Source: DATKQD01 sp050695655
Lineage (GTDB): Bacteria; Chloroflexota; JAJPGV01
Assembly: GCA_050695655.1 (NCBI GenBank)
Contig: JBOGTU010000033.1
Location: forward strand, 1-7,909
DNA length: 7,909 bases
Direction of reading: 5' to 3'
Positions 5,670-7,909 of the stretch are shown here, in pieces; position 1 is the stretch's first letter; every line of letters starts with the position of its first letter. Under the pieces are notes generated by a model that was not told where the DNA came from, did not search any database, and saw nothing but the letters and a program-made list of their open reading frames with translations. The position numbers were made by a program, and so were the translations under genes.

Positions 5670-6562
5670 GTGATCCGAGCGTCGGCACCACACCCGAAGC
5701 GGCAGCCGCGGACACGAACCCGGTGCCAGTGGCGCCCAGCGTGGCCGGGCGCCACGCTCCGCTGGCGCTGATCATCGCCCTCACCATTTTGGGCATTGCC
5801 GTTGCCGCCGCCCTGCTGGCTGGCTTCGCGCCATACGACCCCAACGGCGTGGATTTGAGTGCACGCCTGCAACCGCCCGGCGTTACCCACCTGCTGGGCG
5901 CGGACCTGCTGGGGCGGGATGTTTTGAGCCGGCTGCTGTACGGCACACGCGTCAGCCTCATCGTGGCGGCGCTGGCGATCATCATTGGCGGCGTGGTGGG
6001 CATGCTGCTGGGCGCCCTGGCCGGTTACAAAGGGGGTCGCGTGGACGCGGTGATCATGCGCCTCACGGATGTCACGCTGGGCTTTCCGCTGCTGGTGCTG
6101 GCGATTTTCTTCGCGGCCATCTACGGGCCCAGCTTCAAGGACGTGATTCTGGTGATCTCGCTCATCCTGTGGGCGCCCTTCGCGCGGCTGGCCCGCGGCG
6201 AGACGCTGGTGCTGAAGGGCCGCGAGTTCATCACCGCGGCGCGGGCCGAGGGCGCCAGCGACCTCTTCATCGTGCGGCGCCACGTGCTGCCGCACCTCCT
6301 CAGCTCGGCCATGGTGCTGGCCAGCCTGCAGGGCGCCGCGGCCATCCTGATCGAGGCCGCGCTCAGCTTTTTTGGCGCCGGCGTCCCGCCACCAACGCCC
6401 TCCTGGGGCGGCATGATCAATGCCGGGCGCGAGTACGCCATCACCGGCTGGTGGATCTCACTGTTCCCGGGCCTGGCCATCACCATCGTGGTGCTCACCC
6501 TGAACATCCTGGGCGACGCCCTGCGTGACGCACTCGACCCGCGCATGCGCCGCGGGCGCTGA
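5666..6562 (+). CDS. ABC transporter permease, DppC/OppC type
   Basis: This 298-residue inner-membrane subunit is the partner of the preceding permease. A 30-residue hydrophilic N-terminus precedes the first membrane helix (about 31-54). DppC signatures are GADLLGRDVLSRLLYGTRVS (78-97), the EAA loop EFITAARAEGASDLFIVRRH (187-206) followed by VLPH, EAALSFFGAGVPPPTPSWGG (230-249) with M-I-N-A-G-R-E-Y, and the closing LNILGDALRDALDPRMR (279-295). Further helices are at about 95-120, 134-154, 158-176, 212-236 and 262-284. The start is fixed by the 4-bp ATGA overlap with the upstream permease. The gene looks intact and ends the transporter cluster in this window. The DppD/DppF-type ATPases that commonly follow are not here. 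Confidence 0.95.
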   Translation: MSDPSVGTTPEAAAADTNPVPVAPSVAGRHAPLALIIALTILGIAVAAALLAGFAPYDPNGVDLSARLQPPGVTHLLGADLLGRDVLSRLLYGTRVSLIVAALAIIIGGVVGMLLGALAGYKGGRVDAVIMRLTDVTLGFPLLVLAIFFAAIYGPSFKDVILVISLILWAPFARLARGETLVLKGREFITAARAEGASDLFIVRRHVLPHLLSSAMVLASLQGAAAILIEAALSFFGAGVPPPTPSWGGMINAGREYAITGWWISLFPGLAITIVVLTLNILGDALRDALDPRMRRGR

Positions 6563-6618
6563 CGCTTGGAGCGCTGCCTCGCCCCGACTGGAGAGGCAAG
6601 GGAAGGGTTGCGCCGCTG

Positions 6619-6624
6619 TAGAGT
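6619..6624 (+). promoter_or_regulatory. Candidate -10 box directly before the HAD gene
   Basis: TAGAGT matches TATAAT at four positions and fits the TANNNT pattern. Seven nt separate it from the ATG at 6632, the same geometry as at rpsP, so a leaderless transcript is possible. The competing signal is AGGG (6627-6630), only one nt before the ATG and too close for a normal Shine-Dalgarno. No clear -35 hexamer is visible. Confidence 0.35.
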
Positions 6625-6631
6625 TCAGGGA

Positions 6632-7291
6632 ATGGCCAGTCCACCGTTCGACGCCGTTCTCTTCGATCTCGGTGGCGTGCTGATCCGGCTGGGCGGCGTC
6701 AACCCGATGCAGCGACTCAGCGGCATTGCGAGCGAAGCCGAGGTGTGGCGCCGCTGGCTTGCCAGCCCCTGGGTGAGGCAGTTCGAACGCGGCCGCTGCG
6801 ACGCTCGTGATTTCGCCGCTGGCTTGGTCGCGGAATGGGGTTTGAATATCCGGCCCGAGGAGTTCCTCGAAAAGTTCGAGAGCTGGCCGCAAGGCCTCTT
6901 CGACGGCGCCAGCGAACTGGTCGCGGACGTCCGCGCCGTCGTGCCGGTAGGATGCTTAAGCAACACCAACGCGCTGCACTGGGCCGCCTGGAACGCCTGG
7001 GGCCTGGGGGACATGTTCGACTCTCGATTCCTTTCCTTCGAGGTCGGATACATCAAGCCCGACCGCCAGATGTTCGATCATGTCAGCTCGGCCCTTGGCC
7101 TACCCCCGGGCCACATACTGTTCCTGGACGACAACATCATCAACGTCAGCGCCGCGGCGGAAGCCGGCCTCGTCGCACGCAAGGTTCGGGGTGTCCAGGA
7201 AGCTCGAGGGACGTTGGCGGCCTTGGGTGTCCCGGCCGCTCCTACACGGGCACCAGGCTGGGGAACTTCGCCAGCAGCTCGTCACGCGTGA
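6632..7291 (+). CDS. HAD-superfamily hydrolase (YihX-like subfamily IA)
   Basis: This is probably a cytoplasmic phosphatase acting on a small phosphorylated metabolite through an aspartyl-phosphate intermediate; the substrate is unknown. All four HAD motifs are visible in the 219-residue protein. Motif I is LFDLGGVLI (10-18) with nucleophile D12 and Gly instead of Asp at +2. Motif II is LSNTN (109-113), motif III is GYIKPD (139-144) with K142, and motif IV is FLDDN (164-168). The region between motifs I and II is helical, as in C1-cap members. The D-x-G form of motif I and the KP/DDN context resemble YihX sugar-phosphate phosphatases. I chose ATG 6632; an upstream TTG (6566) would add 22 unrelated residues. 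The last roughly 19 residues, after LAALGV (195-200), go beyond the normal family end and are encoded opposite the 3' end of the DUF1517 gene. The gene lies 69 nt after the permease gene and may be a separate unit. Confidence 0.9.
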   Translation: MASPPFDAVLFDLGGVLIRLGGVNPMQRLSGIASEAEVWRRWLASPWVRQFERGRCDARDFAAGLVAEWGLNIRPEEFLEKFESWPQGLFDGASELVADVRAVVPVGCLSNTNALHWAAWNAWGLGDMFDSRFLSFEVGYIKPDRQMFDHVSSALGLPPGHILFLDDNIINVSAAAEAGLVARKVRGVQEARGTLAALGVPAAPTRAPGWGTSPAARHA

Positions 7292-7909
7292 GGGCTTGCT
7301 CGGCCTCATCCGGCACCCACACCACCTCGGCCGCCTCCAGGGCATCGGCGCTGGTGCCGGCGAGCTGGCGGAGCAAGCTCTCCAGCGTGTCCGCGCTCAG
7401 GCCGTCCAGCTTCTCCAGCGGCTGCAAGGCGGCGGCGATGATGGTCACCACAATCCAGCTGCCGCCGCTGTCATCCGGCGCTTCGGCCGCGGGCGTCGCT
7501 GTGCCGCGGCGCGTGCGGCCGCCGATGTTGCTCACCGTTTCGTAGCTCAAGCGTGACCGGGCCGCGAGGGTGAGCTGGTTGTAGGCGCTCTCCGCCTGGT
7601 CGTAGCGCACCACCTCCTGGTTCGTGGCGGCCGAGTGCCAGAACTGGCGGTTGCGCAGCAGCAGCAAGGCCGCGTCCTGCACCAGGTCCGAATACCCCTG
7701 CCGTGAAGACGTGTCGGCCGCGGCCACGAGCCGGTGCAGCTCCGCTGGCACAGCACTGGCCGAGCCGAGCAGTGCCACATCCACCTGCTCCAACGTCACC
7801 CGATCGTGCCGCGCGGCGGGCAGCGCATAGCCACCACCGCCCCTACCCCGCATGCCTCGCACGCCGGAGAAGAACTGCCGGCCGAACATGAAGAAGAGCA
7901 CAATCACTA
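7242..7909 (-). CDS. DUF1517-family protein (5' end outside window)
   Basis: At least 221 residues are visible. The frame is open to the window edge, so the GTG at 7907 need not be the start. The visible N-terminus is a short hydrophobic stretch (VIVLFFMF) and then a Gly/Arg-rich segment (about 10-26), as in DUF1517 proteins, which have a membrane anchor and a Gly-rich linker before a soluble domain. The domain matches the family in order: VTLEQVDVALLGSA (37-50), ELHRLVAAADTSSRQGYSDL (56-75), QDAALLLLRNRQFW (77-90), QAESAYNQLTLAAR (104-117), the hydrophobic strand WIVVTIIAAA (151-160), and the end LEAAEVVWVPDEAEQALTRD (190-209) followed by ELLAKFPSLVPV. The family is best known from cyanobacteria and plant chloroplasts, and its function is unknown. 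The gene converges on the HAD gene and overlaps it by 50 bp. I infer membrane attachment with the domain on one face. Confidence 0.85.
   Translation of the reverse strand, partial: VIVLFFMFGRQFFSGVRGMRGRGGGGYALPAARHDRVTLEQVDVALLGSASAVPAELHRLVAAADTSSRQGYSDLVQDAALLLLRNRQFWHSAATNQEVVRYDQAESAYNQLTLAARSRLSYETVSNIGGRTRRGTATPAAEAPDDSGGSWIVVTIIAAALQPLEKLDGLSADTLESLLRQLAGTSADALEAAEVVWVPDEAEQALTRDELLAKFPSLVPV

Noticed and set aside
6575..6598. TGCCTC/GAGGCA inverted repeat after the second permease gene, as a possible terminator
   Set aside because: The stem is only 6 bp with a 12-nt loop and no T run follows; too weak to call.
6566..6631. TTG start adding 22 residues to the HAD protein
   Set aside because: The added residues are not part of the HAD fold, and ATG 6632 puts motif I at the normal distance from the N-terminus.

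Overview
The window is GC-rich DNA, densely coded and bacterial. No phage genes, insertion sequences, CRISPR arrays, tRNAs or rRNAs are visible. The best guess for the source is Chloroflexota or a nearby soil or aquatic lineage such as Dormibacterota. The reasons are a ribosomal protein S16 with a long Ala/Pro/Arg/Lys/Glu tail, a solute-binding lipoprotein with a very long Ala/Ser/Pro/Thr linker, and GTG starts. This placement is inference only; Actinomycetota is not excluded.

Left half, minus strand (1-2741): a translation-maturation block, rpsP (S16), khpA (KH-domain RNA-binding protein) and rimM (16S maturation factor). It is followed on the same strand by a short-chain dehydrogenase with a non-canonical active site, a small EthD-like dimeric alpha/beta-barrel protein, and the first codons of what looks like a Gfo/Idh/MocA oxidoreductase. 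The gaps are short (6, 112, 17, 48 and 51 nt), so all six could be read from the rpsP promoter. In many bacteria rimM is followed by trmD; here metabolic genes take that place.

Middle, plus strand (2906-6562): an ABC importer of the peptide/nickel/opine class. It comprises a family 5 substrate-binding lipoprotein and two inner-membrane permeases that overlap by 4 bp (ATGA). A perfect 16-bp inverted repeat lies between the binding-protein gene and the first permease gene and probably sets their relative expression. No ATPase genes follow within the window.

Right end (6632-7909): a HAD-superfamily hydrolase on the plus strand, converging on and overlapping by 50 bp a DUF1517-family protein on the minus strand that runs off the window edge.

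Two genes, rpsP and the HAD hydrolase, have a TANNNT -10-like hexamer 7-8 nt upstream of the start codon and no well-placed Shine-Dalgarno, as expected for leaderless mRNAs. The binding-protein gene and khpA have strong Shine-Dalgarno sequences. I see no clearly novel multi-gene system. The most interesting points are the leaderless starts, the unusual SDR active site, the S16 tail, the intergenic hairpin and the converging overlap.
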